Positions 1-12,755 of a DNA stretch of 64,000 nt are shown here, in pieces; within the stretch, counting starts at the first letter, position 1, and every line of letters begins with the position of its first letter. A program made the translations under genes and the position numbers. This stretch comes from Paulinella micropora. Taxonomy: Eukaryota; Cercozoa; Imbricatea; Euglyphida. The notes under the pieces were generated by a model. That model did no database searches. It saw only the letters and a program-made list of their open reading frames with translations, and was not told the origin of the DNA. Where the stretch lies: NCBI GenBank assembly GCA_009731375.1, contig BJOX01000122.1, positions 604,872 through 668,871 on the forward strand. Direction: 5' to 3'.

Positions 1-23
1 CTACTACTACTACTACTACTACT
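1..23. repeat. (CTA)n edge of array
   Basis: Pure CTA trinucleotide repeat that runs off the left edge. It adjoins the palindromic CCTAGG-containing 3' end of a LINE copy. Confidence 0.9.
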
Positions 24-225
24 AGGCCTAGGCCTTCGATTTAATGAAGTTAAGAATTTAACCTCTGGTCATCCATACAAATCGTTAGCTCAAGAGCTAT
101 TGATTTAACTAGATGGTGACCTACTTCTCAAATTATTAAGAACCATAGTAATGAAAAATTAAATTATTAAAATATTAAAATATTAAAATAAACTAGATTG
201 AAAATATTAAAATAAAATACTGTTA
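24..225 (-). mobile_element. LINE 3'-end copy, 5'-truncated
   Basis: This roughly 200-bp AT-rich segment closely matches 2581-2766, the sequence beyond the 3' side of the complete LINE. Both copies carry the AGGCCTAGGCCT block, the ATCGTTAGCTCAAGAGCTAT block and TTAAAATATTAAAATA runs. Read on the minus strand the copy ends in GGCCTAGGCCTAG followed by (TAG)n, so the trinucleotide array abuts the element's 3' end. No coding sequence remains. Assignment to the LINE family is inferred from the shared position; a gap separates the 2581 copy from ORF2. Confidence 0.6.
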
Positions 226-787
<562 letters not shown>

Positions 788-791
<4 letters not shown>

Positions 792-913
792 GTGCTTCTC
801 TGTCAATGGCTGATGCAAATCTGCACATGCGCCTCCATCGTCTCACCCGTGAGGGGAGTACGAAGAATTGACGATAGGCTCTAATGACACCCCCGCAAGG
901 GCAGTTCCAACAC

Positions 914-914
<1 letters not shown>
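788..914 (-). mobile_element. tRNA-derived SINE, 3' part
   Basis: Reverse complement of the body and 3' end of the SINE at 15757-16030. It has the same CCCTCACGGGTGAGACGATG core and ends in GACAGAGAAGCACT followed by an ATT-type tail. The tRNA-like head is absent, as expected for 5' truncation during reverse transcription. It is embedded in (AAT)n on both sides. Confidence 0.75.
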
Positions 915-974
<60 letters not shown>

Positions 975-1002
975 TAATAGTAATAATAATAATAACAATA
1001 AC

Positions 1003-1048
<46 letters not shown>

Positions 1049-1075
1049 TAGTAATAATAATAATAACACTAATAC

Positions 1076-1144
<69 letters not shown>

Positions 1145-1145
1145 T
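915..1145. repeat. (AAT)n array
   Basis: AAT trinucleotide repeat with scattered substitutions (AAC, AGT). Confidence 0.95.
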
Positions 1146-1656
<511 letters not shown>

Positions 1657-1844
1657 ACATGTTCGTCCCTCACCCTTTTTCATATAGATGGCTGCAACTT
1701 TTTTGCAGAAACCTTCTTCTTCTTCTTCTTCTTCTTCTTCTTCTTCTTCTTCTTCTTCTTCTTCTTCTTCTTCTTCTTCTTCTTCTTCTTCTTCTTCTTC
1801 TTCTTTTTCTTCTTTTTCTTCTTCTTCCTCTACTACTACTACTT

Positions 1845-1875
<31 letters not shown>

Positions 1876-1909
1876 TACTCCTACTACTACTACTACTGCT
1901 ACTACTACG

Positions 1910-1977
<68 letters not shown>

Positions 1978-2018
1978 CACTTCTACTGCTACTACTGCTA
2001 CTACCACTACTGCTGCTG

Positions 2019-2051
<33 letters not shown>

Positions 2052-2090
2052 TTACTACTACTGCTACTACCACTACTACTACTACCACTA

Positions 2091-2165
<75 letters not shown>

Positions 2166-2212
2166 TACTACTACTACTGCTACTACTGCTACTACCACTA
2201 CTACTACTGCTA

Positions 2213-2290
<78 letters not shown>
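1657..2290. repeat. Compound (CTT)n-(CTA)n-(CTAT)n array
   Basis: Trinucleotide CTT then interrupted CTA, ending in GCTAAT and about 75 bp of (CTAT)n. The same order (CTA, GCTAAT, CTAT, tile, CTT) recurs at 7326-7980, so the LINE lies between two copies of one complex array. Confidence 0.9.
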
Positions 2291-2360
2291 ATTACTACTA
2301 CTACTCTAGATGAGCTCTCGATCTAAACGCCGTCCCCCAGCCAGAGAACAAGCGACACTG
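2291..2360 (+). repeat. Array tile, copy 1
   Basis: About 60 bp of non-repetitive sequence, including CTCTAGATGAGCTCTCGATC and CCAGAGAACAAGCGACACTG, between (CTAT)n and (CTT)n. It is nearly identical to 7624-7696, with one A/C difference in AAACGCC versus AAAGCC-type sequence. It marks the duplicated array flanking the LINE. Confidence 0.8.
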
Positions 2361-2460
2361 TCTTCTTCTTCTTCTTCTTCTTCTTCTTCTTCTTCTTCTT
2401 CTTCTTCTTCTTCTTCTTCTTCTTCTTCTTCTTCTTCTTCTTCTTCTTCTTCTTCTTCCT

Positions 2461-2542
<82 letters not shown>

Positions 2543-2580
2543 TACTACTACTACTACCACTACTGCCTCTACTACTACTA
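2361..2580. repeat. (CTT)n-(CTA)n array
   Basis: Pure trinucleotide repeats leading directly into the LINE 3' end. Confidence 0.95.
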
Positions 2581-3245
2581 GGCCTAGGCCTTCGGTTTAA
2601 TGAAGTTAACAATTTAACCTCTGGTCTATCCATACAAATCGTTAGCTCAAGAGCTATTGATTTAACTAGATGGTGACCTACGTCTCAAGTTATTAAAGGT
2701 AATGAGAAATTATCAAAATATTAAAGTATTAAAATAAAATGACTTAGATTAAAAATATTAAAATAANNNNNNNNNNNNNNNNNNNNNNNNNNNNNNNNNN
2801 NNNNNNNNNNNNNNNNNNNNNNNNNNNNNNNNNNNNNNNNNNNNNNNNNNNNNNNNNNNNNNNNNNNNNNNNNNNNNNNNNNNNNNNNNNNNNNNNNNNN
2901 NNNNNNNNNNNNNNNNNNNNNNNNNNNNNNNNNNNNNNNNNNNNNNNNNNNNNNNNNNNNNNNNNNNNNNNNNNNNNNNNNNNNNNNNNNNNNNNNNNNN
3001 NNNNNNNNNNNNNNNNNNNNNNNNNNNNNNNNNNNNNNNNNNNNNNNNNNNNNNNNNNNNNNNNNNNNNNNNNNNNNNNNNNNNNNNNNNNNNNNNNNNN
3101 NNNNNNNNNNNNNNNNNNNNNNNNNNNNNNNNNNNNNNNNNNNNNNNNNNNNNNNNNNNNNNNNNNNNNNNNNNNNNNNNNNNNNNNNNNNNNNNNNNNN
3201 NNNNNNNNNNNNNNNNNNNNNNNNNNNNNNNNNNNNNNNNNNNNN

Positions 3246-6144
3246 GTTCTGGCAGCTTATCCCATTGTGCTTGTGCTGCTCTGCTGTATTGACCCGTCGT
3301 TGAGTCGTTGTACATGTGTTTCTTTGATGACCACCTAGTGTTGTAGTTATGAACAGCTGTGATTGGTCGGATATTGTTGTAGTGAAGGGGAAGGAAAGCC
3401 TTGAAGGCTGGGTAAATAAGGGAGTGTGCATCCATGCATACGCTGTACTTATACATGTTAAGTATGTTGAGTAAGCGTAGTTTGGCAAAAAGAGGCTTGG
3501 TAGGTGTTCTCCATGATTTGAGACATATCAGACGGACTATACGTTTTTGGATGATAATGAGTGGATGTATAATGGTGTTGTAGTCATCAGATCCCCATAT
3601 AGAGATACCATACATAAGTAGGGGGTATACATGTGCATAGTAAAGTTGGAGGAGGATGTGAGTGGGAAGTAGGCTGTTCACATAACGAAACATTTGGACG
3701 AATGGTTGAAGGCGGAATATAATAGATTGTATATGTTCACGGAAGGACAGGTTGCTTTGGATGATTGTACCTAATACTTTTACCTTTCGTTCTTGTTGGA
3801 GCCTCTTGCCGTCGATAGTCAAGTCGAGCTGCACCTTCTGTTCGTGCTTGTGGAAGATAGTGTAGGTGGTTTTGGTGGGGTTGGGTACTAGGTTATGTCT
3901 GTAGAAATAGTGGACAAGGTTCGTTGTATCAGTTTGTGCTTGCTCTTGGAGTTGTTCTTTATTCTTAGCAGCAATGATAAGTGTGGTGTCATCTGCGTAT
4001 GCAAAGACTGTCCCGTGTGTTAGTGAAAGTATAATATCATTGATGTATAGAATGAAGAGCGTTGTTGAGAGTGTGCTACCTTGCGGGATCCCATGTGTGA
4101 TCTTGCGTGGATAAGAACGAGCATATTGGGTAAATACTGTTTGGTATCGTTTTGTGAGGTATGATTTAAAAAAGGTAGTGGTGTTATCGCTAAAATTTAT
4201 ATTATTTCGTAGTTTATGGATCAGTGTTTCATGATCTATAGTGTCATAGGCTTTCGATAGGTCAATAAATAGAGCAAGTACATACCTTCCTGGGCCTTTG
4301 AGGTTTTGGATGTGATTTAAGATGGTTTGTGTAGTGATTGTTGTGTTCGAGTGTGGTCGGAAGGCGTATTGAGTTCGGGAGAGGATGTCGTACCTGGTAA
4401 GGTGGGCCATCAGTTGCTTGTTGAGTATAGTGTCAAAGACCTTAGCAATAATCGGCAGTAGCGAGATAGGTCTGTAATTCTCAGGCAGCGTTCTATCTTT
4501 AGCTTTATATATTTCAATAACTTTAGTTATTTTTAGTGCATCAGGGTATTGGTTATGTTCTATAGCTTTATTAAAGAGCGTTGTTAATATCGGGGCAATG
4601 TACTTTGTAAGGTCTTGCATGATGGCTGGTTTTATTTTGTTTATATCTTCTGCTTTGTTTCTGTTAATTGCTTTCAGTGTATCAACTACATCATCCTGCA
4701 AAATGCGTTTGAGTGTAAAGGGAGGCAGTTTTCTCTGTGTTAGGTCTATTTCCTCTTCTCTGACTTTATGTTCTTGGGGGATTTGGGCACTGACCTTGGA
4801 GCCGACCGTCGTGTAGTGTCTGTTGAGTGCATTGGCAATACCTTTGGGGTCGGTGATTACCTTATCATCTACGCGGAGTTGGGTGGGCGAGGTCTTCAGA
4901 CCTTGTGTCTGTGGGATCAGCTTTCTCAACGCATTCATACGTTTTTTTGGATCGTGACTTAGTTTTTCCATTAAGGTAGTCATGTATGCTTTCTTAGCTT
5001 TCTTAATCTCTCTATTAGTTTTATTTCTATGCTTATTATACTTAGTTCTATTACTTTTAACTGGGCATGCTATTTTTATTTCATACAGTTCTCTTTGTTT
5101 CTTAATCATGGCTCTAATTTCATTATTGCACCATGGTTTCCATTTTCGTTTCTTTACACGCTTTTCATATTTTTCTACCACTGCCTTAATAGCTGTATGT
5201 ATTTTATTTATATAATTATTAGGAGTATCGTTATTTAGTTCTGGGTCAAGAACTTGCTTAAGTTCATAAATTATTTCTTCTGTTATTATTTCCTTCTTGT
5301 CTTCATATCTCTTATTTCTTAGGATTTTATTATTATTTTTCTTATGTGTGATTGGGGTGTGAAAGATAGCATAGATGGGATGGTGATCAGAGATGCATGT
5401 AGGTAAGACATCAGATGTGATATCGCAGGTGAGTGTCGTTAATATAACATCAAGCAATGTATGGCTCTTTGCTTTGCGGGTGGGATTTTTGATTGTGGTG
5501 AAGAGGTTGTTGATTGCAAGGAAGTCACATACCTGTTTTGTAGGGCGCAAGAGATCAAGGTTAAGGTCACCAACAATCGTGATGCTCGTGTGTGGGGAGG
5601 CAGAGAGGATACCTTGCATGTAGTTTTGGAGCTCTTGGAAGAAAGCGCAGTCGTAGGATTGTGAGAGTGGTCTTTTGTAGATATGGAATATGGTGTGGAT
5701 TGGATTATTTTTATGTTCTGTGCTGTGTATCTGCATGATTACGCCAGAGGCTTTTGAGATTTTAGATTCAGAGATTGTGATGTGCATATCGTTTTTATAG
5801 TAGACCGACACATCTGTGGTATGATAGGATGTGTATGTTGGGATTGGGAAGTGAGTGTGTGGTGTACCTGGTGTTATTTTTGATTCCGTAAGTGATATAA
5901 TGTCTGGGATGAAGTGAGTGCAGTCAGGGTTGGATAGATGGTTAAGTAGGGTTTGGTGGCTTCCTGTTATACCACGGATATTCGTATGATATATAGAGAA
6001 GTGTTTGTTTACCTTGGGGGGAAGAGATGTGAGGTGTGGGTGTATGATTTGTGCTGGTGGGTGTGGTGCATTGTTGCAATTGGGTTGAGTCTGTTCTGGT
6101 AGGTGTTCCAGGGGTAGGGGGTTGGGCTGTAATAAGGAGCTCAT
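3246..6144 (-). CDS. LINE ORF2: endonuclease-reverse transcriptase, partial
   Basis: 966 visible residues from MSSLLQPNPL, truncated on the C-terminal side by the gap at 2767-3245. The N-terminal AP-type endonuclease spans about residues 48-262: YHTNIRG, LTESKI (catalytic Glu), VGDLNLDLL near 191 and the terminal SDHHPIYAIF (catalytic Asp-His). It nicks target DNA to prime reverse transcription. The RT domain covers about 540-800: NYRPISLLP, FIDLSKAYD near 626 (first catalytic Asp), GIPQGS near 685 and FAYADDTTL with the catalytic Asp pair near 717. A thumb-like region follows to about 960. No internal stop or frameshift is visible, so the part shown is potentially active. An RNase H or C-terminal motif could lie in the gap. 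Confidence 0.95.
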
Positions 6145-6147
6145 GGC

Positions 6148-7296
6148 TTACTGCGGTGCCTCACTGGCAGGGAACGTCGAACTGGAACTAGACATGGTTG
6201 TATTTCCTGACCTGTTGGTCCTTGGGGAGGCAGATGAGTGGTCTGACTCACAGTTCTTGAAGTGGTTCTTCAAGTATCGAATATGAGTCAAGCGTTGGAT
6301 CTTAAATCTGTTCTCACTCTCTCGTGGGCGTAGATATATCTCACCATCTGTGGTCCACACTGCTGCCACGAAATTTGGGTAGTCCTTCATGAGTTGCTTT
6401 GTGTGGTCAAGGAGTTTGCGTGTTTCAGGTGACAAGCTCTCTTTACACATGATGTGGTAATCTTTACCCGTGTAATTCTGCAAGCGTGGCGTGATTTGCG
6501 AGATTTGCTTGTGCTGGGGATGCGAAGATTTATCGTACCGGACGAAATTTTTCTTCAGCTGATTACTTGCAAACCGGACTTTTATCGCAGGCGTGGTTTT
6601 TGCTGTTTCCGGGTTGTACATCTTTGCTGCATGGTCCGAGATCATTCTTTTGCAAAGTAATATGTCACCATCCTTACAGTCCATACCTTTCGCTTTCATT
6701 AAAGCTGTTACTATTTTCTGAGTTTGTTTTTGAGTTTCTTTGGAATCATATGGAATTCCGGTGATTATCGCGGTGTCCAAAGATTCGTTGTTTGGGAGTA
6801 CCACCGGTGGTTCTTCCCTTTTATGTAACGGGAAACTTTCATGCAAATTGCTGTTTGCGAGATTAAAGGGTTGTTTCCAGCTGCCTTGAAGTGTGTTGTT
6901 GTTGTTGCTGTGTGATGAGGATGCACTGGAAGATTGCATGGACTGGGGTCTGCTCATGCGTGAGGTGGTGCTGTTGTTGGAGGAAAACCTGTTTCGATCT
7001 CGTTCCTCTTTGAGTTCTCTCGTTAGGCTTTCAACTTTTGCCTCACATTGCAGCAGCTTCATGGTCATGTCATGCATTTTTTTCAGCATTTCATCCATTT
7101 TTTCTTCCATCGTTTTTGGCGCGTTTCCGTTGCCGTCTTGTTTTTCAGTTTCCTCGGTTGTTTTGCTGAGTTTTCCGAAATTTTTTTCGGTGGATTCAAT
7201 TCGAGCATGTTTCGCTGGTATGTTGTTGTTGTTGGGATTGTCTGAGGAGTTTGCTCTTGATGGTGTTGATGGTTTTGCTCTCTTCTGGGAGGACAT
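6148..7296 (-). CDS. LINE ORF1 protein (coiled coil, RNA-binding)
   Basis: A 382-residue ORF1 protein starting with MSSQKRAKPS; the upstream open frame is only translated (TAG)n. The first 90 residues are polar and disordered. Roughly residues 65-110 form a charged heptad-like coiled coil (MEEKMDEMLKKMHDM onward), followed by a Ser/Asn-rich linker. The C-terminal half (about 175-330) contains AIITGIPYD, then IKVRFAS, and a WTTDGEIYLR-like strand. That layout resembles the RRM-like plus FP25-type C-terminal domain of many CR1/Jockey ORF1 proteins, which bind element RNA and form the ribonucleoprotein with ORF2. No CCHC zinc knuckle is visible. It ends in TAA at 6148-6150, followed by one codon and the ORF2 ATG in the same frame. 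Family assignment is from motif resemblance only. Confidence 0.85.
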   Translation of the reverse strand: MSSQKRAKPSTPSRANSSDNPNNNNIPAKHARIESTEKNFGKLSKTTEETEKQDGNGNAPKTMEEKMDEMLKKMHDMTMKLLQCEAKVESLTRELKEERDRNRFSSNNSTTSRMSRPQSMQSSSASSSHSNNNNTLQGSWKQPFNLANSNLHESFPLHKREEPPVVLPNNESLDTAIITGIPYDSKETQKQTQKIVTALMKAKGMDCKDGDILLCKRMISDHAAKMYNPETAKTTPAIKVRFASNQLKKNFVRYDKSSHPQHKQISQITPRLQNYTGKDYHIMCKESLSPETRKLLDHTKQLMKDYPNFVAAVWTTDGEIYLRPRESENRFKIQRLTHIRYLKNHFKNCESDHSSASPRTNRSGNTTMSSSSSTFPASEAPQ

Positions 7297-7323
7297 GATG
7301 CTTCTTGAATAATTTCCCGTGAA

Positions 7324-7325
<2 letters not shown>

Positions 7326-7408
<83 letters not shown>

Positions 7409-7442
7409 GCTACTACTGCCACTACCACTACTACTACTGCTA

Positions 7443-7479
<37 letters not shown>

Positions 7480-7500
7480 CCAATCTATCTATCTATCTAC

Positions 7501-7545
<45 letters not shown>

Positions 7546-7550
7546 CATCC

Positions 7551-7606
<56 letters not shown>

Positions 7607-7623
7607 ATCTATCTATCTATCTA
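7326..7623. repeat. (CTA)n-(CTAT)n array
   Basis: Second copy of the complex array at 1830-2290: CTA with ACTGCC/ACCACT variants, GCTAAT, then about 180 bp of CTAT with single-base variants. Confidence 0.9.
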
Positions 7624-7696
7624 TCTTACTACTACTACTCTAGATGAGCTCTCGATCTAAAAGCCGTCCCCCAGCCAGAGAACAAGCGACACTGTC
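7624..7696 (+). repeat. Array tile, copy 2
   Basis: Near-identical to 2291-2360. It separates (CTAT)n from (CTT)n. Confidence 0.8.
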
Positions 7697-8062
7697 TTCT
7701 TCTTCTTCTTCTTCTTCTTCTTCTTCTTCTTCTTCTTCTTCTTCTTCTTCTTCTTCTTCTTCTTCTTCTTCCTCCTCCTCCTCCTCCTCCTCCTCCTTCT
7801 CCTCTTCTTCTTCTTCTTCTTCTTCTTCTTCTTCTTCTTCTTCTTCTTCTTCTTCTTCTTCTTCTTCTTCCTCCTCTTCCTCCTCTTCCTCCTCCTCCTC
7901 CTCCTCCTCCTCTTCTTCTTCTTCTTCTTCTTCTTCTTCTTCTTCTTCTTCTTCTTCTTCTTCTTCTTCTTCTTCTTTTTCTTCTTCTCATCTCGATGGC
8001 CAAGAAGAAGTCAAGCGCTATGTGGATGAGAACGTTGAAAGTCTTGCATAACTACCCACCTT

Positions 8063-8138
<76 letters not shown>

Positions 8139-8181
8139 CCTACCTACCTACCTACCTACCTATCTATCTATCCATCCATCC

Positions 8182-8271
<90 letters not shown>

Positions 8272-8299
8272 TGATCTATCTATCTATCTATCTATCTAT
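7697..8299. repeat. (CTT)n/(CTC)n then (CTAT)n arrays
   Basis: CTT with CTC variants to about 7990, a short tile (8000-8062: GCTATGTGGATGAGAACG ... AACTACCCACC), then CTAT/CCTA repeats into the gap at 8300-8345. Related tiles recur at 8356-8402 and 9038-9086. Confidence 0.9.
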
Positions 8300-8345
8300 N
8301 NNNNNNNNNNNNNNNNNNNNNNNNNNNNNNNNNNNNNNNNNNNNN

Positions 8346-8401
8346 ATCTATCTATCGCGCTATGTGTATGAGAACGGCGAAAGTCGTACCTAACTACCCA
8401 C

Positions 8402-8484
<83 letters not shown>
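8346..8484. repeat. (CTAT)n with tile
   Basis: Continuation after the gap. It contains a second copy of the tile GCGCTATGTG ... AACTACCCACC, then CTAT up to the B element. Confidence 0.9.
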
Positions 8485-8916
8485 ATTAGGGGATGGTGTG
8501 GGTGTGCTGGGCCCGTGGTGGGGTGCCTTATGTGTGCCTAGCCATACGCCTATAAGTCATATGCCGAAATAGCGACGGGAAGCACAATCCTGTTCCCTCA
8601 GGGTGCCCTTTCTCGCTTGTTGAGCCCGGAATAAAACCCACAGTGCTCTGTCGGTTTATACTAGACTGTCGAACAGTCTCGAAACTCCATCTGCTTACTG
8701 GGCCCTCTGTAATGGAGGTGGGAGCTCGTTCTGCAAGGGGCGCTTTATGGAACGAGCCCTGGCCCCGCCTGGTACTAGGGAGCTTTGGTATTGCCTGTAT
8801 CAGTCCCTTCCGTGCAAACATCACGGCTTAGCTGGGCATCGGGTTAATACTTTACCCACAGACTTCCTGGTTGACGAAATCAGAAGCTCCTTTTTTCTGA
8901 CATTAGTCGATATTTC

Positions 8917-8921
<5 letters not shown>
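8485..8921 (+). mobile_element. B-family retroposon, longest ungapped copy
   Basis: About 437 bp of GC-balanced non-repetitive DNA whose 3' end (GTCGATATTTCATCT) runs directly into (ATCT)n. At least ten further copies occur in both orientations (19713, 21205, 28436, 30432, 31467, 31798, 32335, 45851, 46121, 63263). All share the 3' end and have different 5' ends, the hallmark of non-LTR retroposition. Neither strand gives a recognisable protein, so this is a LINE 3' UTR or a SINE-like element; no clear pol III A/B boxes were seen. Confidence 0.75.
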
Positions 8922-9735
<814 letters not shown>

Positions 9736-10329
9736 GAAGCTCCCCTTCAAAAACACATGGAGAGCCATAACAAACGCTCCCGTATAGACGAAAATGAATC
9801 AACGGCTATGCTTGTGAAAGAGGGCGAGCAGAAGTCTAAAGGGCAGTCATTTCATCGTCCATGCCTGCTTGACACCGCAAACGATTGGCAGCTCCAAACC
9901 CAGTACACCGGTTCTGAGCAAGCCTTTCCTGTCCACATCTGTGTCACTGACGTCCGCCCCGATATTGTTGTCTGGTCATCGTCTACCAAGATATGTATAC
10001 TGATCGAGCTCACGTGCCCGGTCGAGGAAAACATCCTTGATGCACGAGCCTACAAGACTAACCGATATAATGGGCTCAAATCTCAAATCGAGGACAACGG
10101 ATGGACCTGCCACCTTCGACCAATCGAATGCGGGGCTCGCGGCATGGTATCGTTCTCTGTTCATCGATGTTTCCCCGCCTTGGGTTTTTCACATCCCCAA
10201 TCCAAATCCCTTTCCTTCAAGCTATCGTCCTGCGTAGCTCGTTGCTCTTTTGCGATCTATCGCTCCTGTGCAGTCAAAAATTGGACTAATCTTCCTCTAG
10301 TCCGTATCGGTGACTGCATTCCGTCATAG
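9736..10329 (+). pseudogene. Retroelement C-terminal fragment, restriction-like endonuclease
   Basis: Open frame of about 198 residues with no start of its own, beginning at the junction with the flanking array. It contains VRPDIVVWSSS, then ICILIELTCPVEEN, a K/Y-rich helix (YKTNRYNGLKSQI) and PIECGARGMVSFSVHR. This PD...E-x-T motif order matches the PD-(D/E)XK-like endonuclease tail of RT-encoding non-LTR elements in diverse eukaryotes. An RT fragment at 53191-53471 probably belongs to the same family. The frame ends in TAG at 10327. This is a 5'-truncated insertion; family assignment is from motif pattern, not a search. Confidence 0.7.
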
Positions 10330-10639
10330 CCGTCCAGTGTTGCATAGCCCGGGCTAGGTCCCTTCGGGGGTTTAGGCCTCATACAATGTCATCATTGTAG
10401 CTTGCGCAAGCTTACGGTGCTCAAAACACTTGGACTAACGGCTTCCTTTTCTTTCTCTTCTTCCTTATCCTCCCACTCTCCATTCCTAGATTGCCTTTTT
10501 CTTCAACGTCCTTCCTCCTCTTCTTTTTTCCAGAACACAGTCTACCGTGATTCCCCCCGGACACATGCACAGTACACAAATTATTGTTTGATGTGAAACT
10601 GCGTTCCTTTGCAAGGACTACATTCCTTTGCGACATCTC

Positions 10640-10640
<1 letters not shown>
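9736..10640 (+). mobile_element. C-family non-LTR element, 5'-truncated
   Basis: The endonuclease-like frame is followed by a roughly 310-bp 3' UTR ending in GCGACATCTCATCT and then (ATCT)n. The UTR recurs at 54589-55196 on plus, and at 20355-20968 and 62482-63140 on minus. Copies share the 3' end but differ upstream, as in 5'-truncated LINEs. Confidence 0.75.
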
Positions 10641-10727
<87 letters not shown>

Positions 10728-10754
10728 CTGTCTCTATCTCTGTCTCTATCTCTG

Positions 10755-10815
<61 letters not shown>

Positions 10816-10847
10816 CTCCCTCTCTCTTTCTCGCTCTCTCTCTGTCT

Positions 10848-10892
<45 letters not shown>

Positions 10893-10924
10893 TGTGTGTC
10901 TCTCTCTGTCTCTCTCTCTCATTT

Positions 10925-10961
<37 letters not shown>

Positions 10962-10966
10962 GTCTC

Positions 10967-11005
<39 letters not shown>

Positions 11006-11018
11006 GTCTGTCTATCTG

Positions 11019-11070
<52 letters not shown>

Positions 11071-11275
11071 CTATCTATCTATCTATCTATCTATCGCTGT
11101 CTCCCTATTTCAATATATCTCCACCCACGTGCATGTATGTATGCATGCACGTATGCAAGCGTGTGCCTGTGTATGAATGTATTTGCGTATGTATGTATCA
11201 AAGTATGTATCAATGTATGTATCTATGTATGTAGGGACCTTGCACCCTTCTGGCCTTGTCCCCAAACTGCAGTAC
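10641..11275. repeat. (ATCT)n-(CTCT)n-(ATCT)n-(ATGT)n array
   Basis: Near copy of 9085-9735, including the CACGTGCATGTATGTATGCA tail, continuing into ATGT repeats and a short unique segment (GGGACCTTGCACCC). No gene seen. Confidence 0.85.
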
Positions 11276-11307
<32 letters not shown>

Positions 11308-11316
11308 AAGAAGAAG

Positions 11317-11348
<32 letters not shown>

Positions 11349-11669
11349 GAAGTAGAAGAAGAAGAAGAAGAAGAAGAAGAAGAAGAAGAAGAAGAAGAAG
11401 AAGAAGAAGCAGCAGCAGCAGCAGCAGCAGCAGCGGCAGCGGCAGCGGCAGCAGCAACAGAAAAAGAAGAAGAAGAAGAAGAAGAAGAAGAAGAAGGAGA
11501 AGGAGAAGAAGAAGAAGAAGAAGAAGAAGAAGAAGAAGAAGAAGAAGGAGAAGAAGAAGAAGAAGAAGAAGAAGAAGAAGAAGAAGAAGAAGAAGAAGAA
11601 GAAGAAGGAGGAGGAGGAGGAGGAGGAGGAGGAGGAGAGGAAGGAGAAGAAGAAGAAGAAGAAGAAGAA

Positions 11670-11716
<47 letters not shown>

Positions 11717-12060
11717 AGAAGAAGAAGAAGAAGAAGAAGAAGAAGAAGAAGAAGAAGAAGAAAAAGAAGAAAAAGAAGAAACAACAACAACAACAACAAC
11801 AGCAAAAGAAAAAGAAGCAGGAGTCGCGCATGTCCTATTAGGAAAGTGAGGAGGAGGAGGAGGAGGAGAAGGAGGAGAAAGAAGAAGAAGAAGAAGAAGA
11901 AGAAGAAGAAGAAGAAGAAGAAGAAAAAGAAGAAAAAAGAAGAAGAAGAAAAAGAAGAAGGAAGAAGAAGAAGAAGAGGAATAAGAACACGAAGAAAGGA
12001 CAACACCAAAAGGAAAAGAAGCAGGAGTCGCGCTTGAAATTTTTAACATACCTCATTAGG
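11276..12060. repeat. (GAA)n array
   Basis: GAA with GGA, CAG/CGG and CAA variants. Near its right end it carries AGCAGGAGTCGCGC twice (about 11816 and 12021). The following TTC array carries the inverse, forming a long imperfect palindrome. Confidence 0.9.
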
Positions 12061-12755
12061 AACGTTGTATCAAGATTCAGTAACTTTCAAGCGTGCCTCC
12101 TGCTTCTTTTCCTTTTGCTGTTGTTGTTTCTTCTTCATCTTCTTCATCTTCTTCTTCTTCTTCTTCTTCTTCTTCTTCTTCTTCTTCTTCTTCTTCTTCT
12201 TCTTCTTCTTCTTCTTCTCCCGCTTTCTTTCAGCTTTTTTTACATGCCTTATTAGGAACGTGGTGTCAACATTCAGTCTCTTCGACAAGACTGTGAACAA
12301 GAACACGAGTTTAGACCTCAAACTACTAGCAGAGAACGCGCACAACTGCGAGTACGACCGCACGGTGCTTCTTTCTTTCTTGTTGTTGTTGTTGGTGGTG
12401 TTGGTGGTGGTGGTGGTGGTGGTTCTTCTTCTTCTTCTTCTTCTTCTTCTTCTTCTTCTTCTTCTTCTTCTTCTTCTTCTTCTTCTCCTTCTCCTTCTCC
12501 TCTTCTTTCTTCTTCTTTCTTCTTTTTTCTTCTTTTTTCTTCTTCTTCTTTCTTCTTCTTCTTCTTCTTCTTCTTCTTCTTCTTCTTCTTCTTCTTCTTC
12601 TTCTCATCTTCTTCTTCTTCTCATCTTCTTCTTCTTCTTCTTCTTCTTCTTCTTCTTCTTCTTCTTCTTCTTCTCCTCCTCCTCCTCCTCCTCCTTTTCC
12701 TCCTCCTCCTCCTCCTCCTCGTCTTCCTCTTCCTCCTCCTCCTCCTCCTCCTCCT
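12061..12755. repeat. (TTC)n array with two spacers
   Basis: Mirror-orientation TTC repeats with spacers at 12061-12130 and 12236-12370. The second spacer contains CTCAAACTACTAGCAGAGAA and TGCGAGTACGACCG, repeated at 13488-13626. The array runs into the gap 12756-13174. Confidence 0.9.

Larger units (their letters stand above)
2581..7325 (-). mobile_element. Non-LTR retrotransposon (LINE), two ORFs
   Basis: A nearly complete LINE on the minus strand. Only about 30 nt precede the ORF1 start (7296) before (TAG)n begins on the coding strand. ORF1 has a coiled coil and a nucleic-acid-binding C-terminal domain; ORF2 has an AP-like endonuclease and a reverse transcriptase. The 3' end of ORF2 and the start of the 3' UTR fall in the gap at 2767-3245. 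The 3' terminus (about 2581-2766) matches the copy at 24-225 and ends in (TAG)n. Domain order fits the CR1/L2/Jockey group of endonuclease-bearing LINEs; I cannot place the clade more precisely. Intact frames suggest a recent insertion. Confidence 0.9.

Noticed and set aside
4598-5664. Plus-strand frames across the LINE
   Set aside because: Antisense shadows of ORF2.
8528-8824. Open frames on either strand of the B element (about 60-110 residues)
   Set aside because: No motif, frames differ between copies through indels, and copies are 5'-truncated.
10330-10596. Extension of the C-element frame past two TAG codons to a TGA, as support for a variant code
   Set aside because: Other copies of this 3' UTR carry frame-changing indels (54589, 20355 and 62482 versions), so it is probably non-coding.
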